From the NCBI GenBank assembly GCA_037447655.1, contig JBBHKE010000513.1, forward strand, positions 1 to 24,864: 24,864 nt of DNA. The letters run 5' to 3'. Below are positions 24,401 to 24,864 of the stretch, in pieces. This DNA comes from Zygnema cylindricum (Eukaryota; Streptophyta; Zygnematophyceae; Zygnematales; Zygnemataceae). How positions within the stretch are numbered: position 1 is the stretch's first letter; the number at the start of each line of letters is the position of its first letter. Under the pieces are notes generated by a model that saw only the letters and a program-made list of their open reading frames with translations, was not told the DNA's origin and did not search any database. A program made the translations under genes and the position numbers.

Positions 24401-24670
24401 CCCTCCTTTTCAGTCTCACTTTCTGTCCTTCCCATCATCTGCTCCTCCCCCTCTCCTCTTCACCTATCTCTTTATCTCCATTTCCCTCCCTTTCCCTACC
24501 CGTCTCTTGCACCCATTCTATTTTCCCCCCTTCATCTCATCTGCTCTCTCTCCTTCTCTTCTCTCCCTCTCCCCCCTCACCTTGCTGACCCTGGGCACCA
24601 CTGCCCTCAGGGCCAAAAATTGAGCATTGAGCTTCTCTCTCCGCCTCCTCTCAGTCAAAATGTGGGACAT
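21471..24670 (-). CDS. bHLH transcription factor with ACT-like domain, 5'-partial
   Basis: Four exons on the minus strand join in phase 0: 24670-24581, 22972-22805, 22227-22006 and 21659-21471. The first encodes the basic region and helix 1: HILTERRRREKLN, then FLALRAVVP. It has the His/Glu/Arg pattern that contacts E-box DNA (CANNTG, often CACGTG). The next begins MDKASVLSDAVQYVKELRER, which is helix 2, then a Leu-rich zipper-like extension (VALLESQ). Splitting the domain at ..VSK/MDKAS is a common plant bHLH intron position. Exon 3 encodes NVEVRMIDCSAIITVKSP and on, an ACT-like dimerisation fold. Exon 4 is an acidic/Ser-rich tail ending PSTS. ACT-bearing plant bHLHs of group III (MYC2/TT8-like) are the nearest match; the exact clade is not resolved. 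The Met at 24670 is probably not the start, because the frame stays open to the window edge. Confidence 0.92.
22973..24580. repeat. bHLH intron 1, mostly CACTCTCTCCCACCA-type pyrimidine repeat
   Basis: From about 23115 to 24580 the plus strand is almost pure pyrimidine with scattered A, built on degenerate CACTCTCTCCCACCA motifs. The transcribed gene sees it as a GA-rich intron. It ends at a clean acceptor (GTCCGCAG, minus strand, 22980-22973) and starts at a good donor (AAG/GTGAGG at 24581). Long open frames on both strands inside it are products of repeat composition, not genes. Confidence 0.85.
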
Positions 24671-24791
24671 AGAATCGTACGGCGCCTTCCTCTCTCCTCC
24701 TCCTCCTCCCGCTCCTCCTCCCCCTCCACCTCCTCCTACCCCTTGCCCCCCTCCCCCTCCCCCCTTCCCCCCTCCCCCCCCCCCCCCCCCC

Positions 24792-24864
<73 letters not shown>
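24671..24864 (-). repeat. Glycine-codon tract and poly-G run upstream of the bHLH domain
   Basis: Read on the minus strand in the bHLH frame, this stretch has no stop. It gives mainly Gly (GGA/GGG) with rare Glu, Lys, Val and Ala, ending ERKAPYDSMSHIL. C-runs lie at 24774-24791 and 24793-24864. A purine-rich sense strand lacks a pyrimidine tract for a splice acceptor, so the exon probably continues upstream. Poly-G has no stops in any frame, so coding is suggested but not proved. Confidence 0.6.

Noticed and set aside
24668-24670. ATG of MSHIL as the bHLH start codon
   Set aside because: Plant ACT-bearing group III bHLH proteins have long N-terminal regions before the basic domain, and the frame remains open upstream.
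24774-24864. Poly-C end as a two-colour sequencing poly-G artefact
   Set aside because: That artefact adds G to the 3' ends of outward reads, giving G on the plus strand at the right edge, not C. Assembly error by another route is still possible.

Overview
The window looks like nuclear DNA of a green plant or streptophyte alga. The genes are intron-rich with GT-AG junctions, and they include a eukaryotic-type adenylosuccinate synthetase, two proteins with plastid transit-like N-termini, and a plant-type bHLH factor. DNA transposons and simple repeats dominate the left half. I cannot name the species. Both ends run into low-complexity sequence (purine-rich on the left, C-homopolymer on the right), so the window may be a whole contig broken at such tracts.

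Left part (1 to about 13,650) holds no host gene I can support. It is a nest of class II elements whose boundaries can be read from terminal inverted repeats (TIRs) and target-site duplications (TSDs). Four elements share the TIR theme CACCGYG..ATCG.TATTAG and are flanked by TA: 555-1246, 1863-2077, 2918-3116 and 3243-10536. The first is split by a 457-bp hAT-like element (602-1058, perfect 8-bp TSD). The 199-bp and 7.3-kb TA elements, plus a 734-bp element with TTA flanks (10565-11298), all sit inside an older hAT-like element, 2570-11618 (TIR CAGAGGTCGCAAA, 7/8-bp TSD). Without its insertions the hAT-like element would be only about 0.8 kb, and much of that is an array of about 62-bp units. 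The 7.3-kb element carries two large blocks of degenerate TCTA/TAGA repeat in opposite orientation around a 1.7-kb core, and the core holds a broken ORF resembling the CENP-B/pogo-type DNA-binding region of a transposase.

Right part (13,659-24,864) holds four genes. (1) The 3' three exons of purA (+), for AMP synthesis. (2) A two-exon gene (-) for a plastid-targeted, single-membrane-span protein of 221 aa. (3) A four-exon gene (+) for a plastid-targeted ankyrin-repeat protein of 220 aa. (4) A group-III-like bHLH factor with a C-terminal ACT-like region (-), assembled here from four exons; its N-terminus runs off the right edge through a glycine-rich/poly-G tract. Genes 2 and 3 are divergent with only 175 bp between start codons, so they probably share a promoter. 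Genes 1/2 and 3/4 are convergent.

The 5' exons of purA were not found. If they lie left of the window, the whole transposon nest sits inside a purA intron of more than 13 kb. All splice sites are read by eye from reading-frame continuity, GT-AG ends and family similarity; none has transcript support here.
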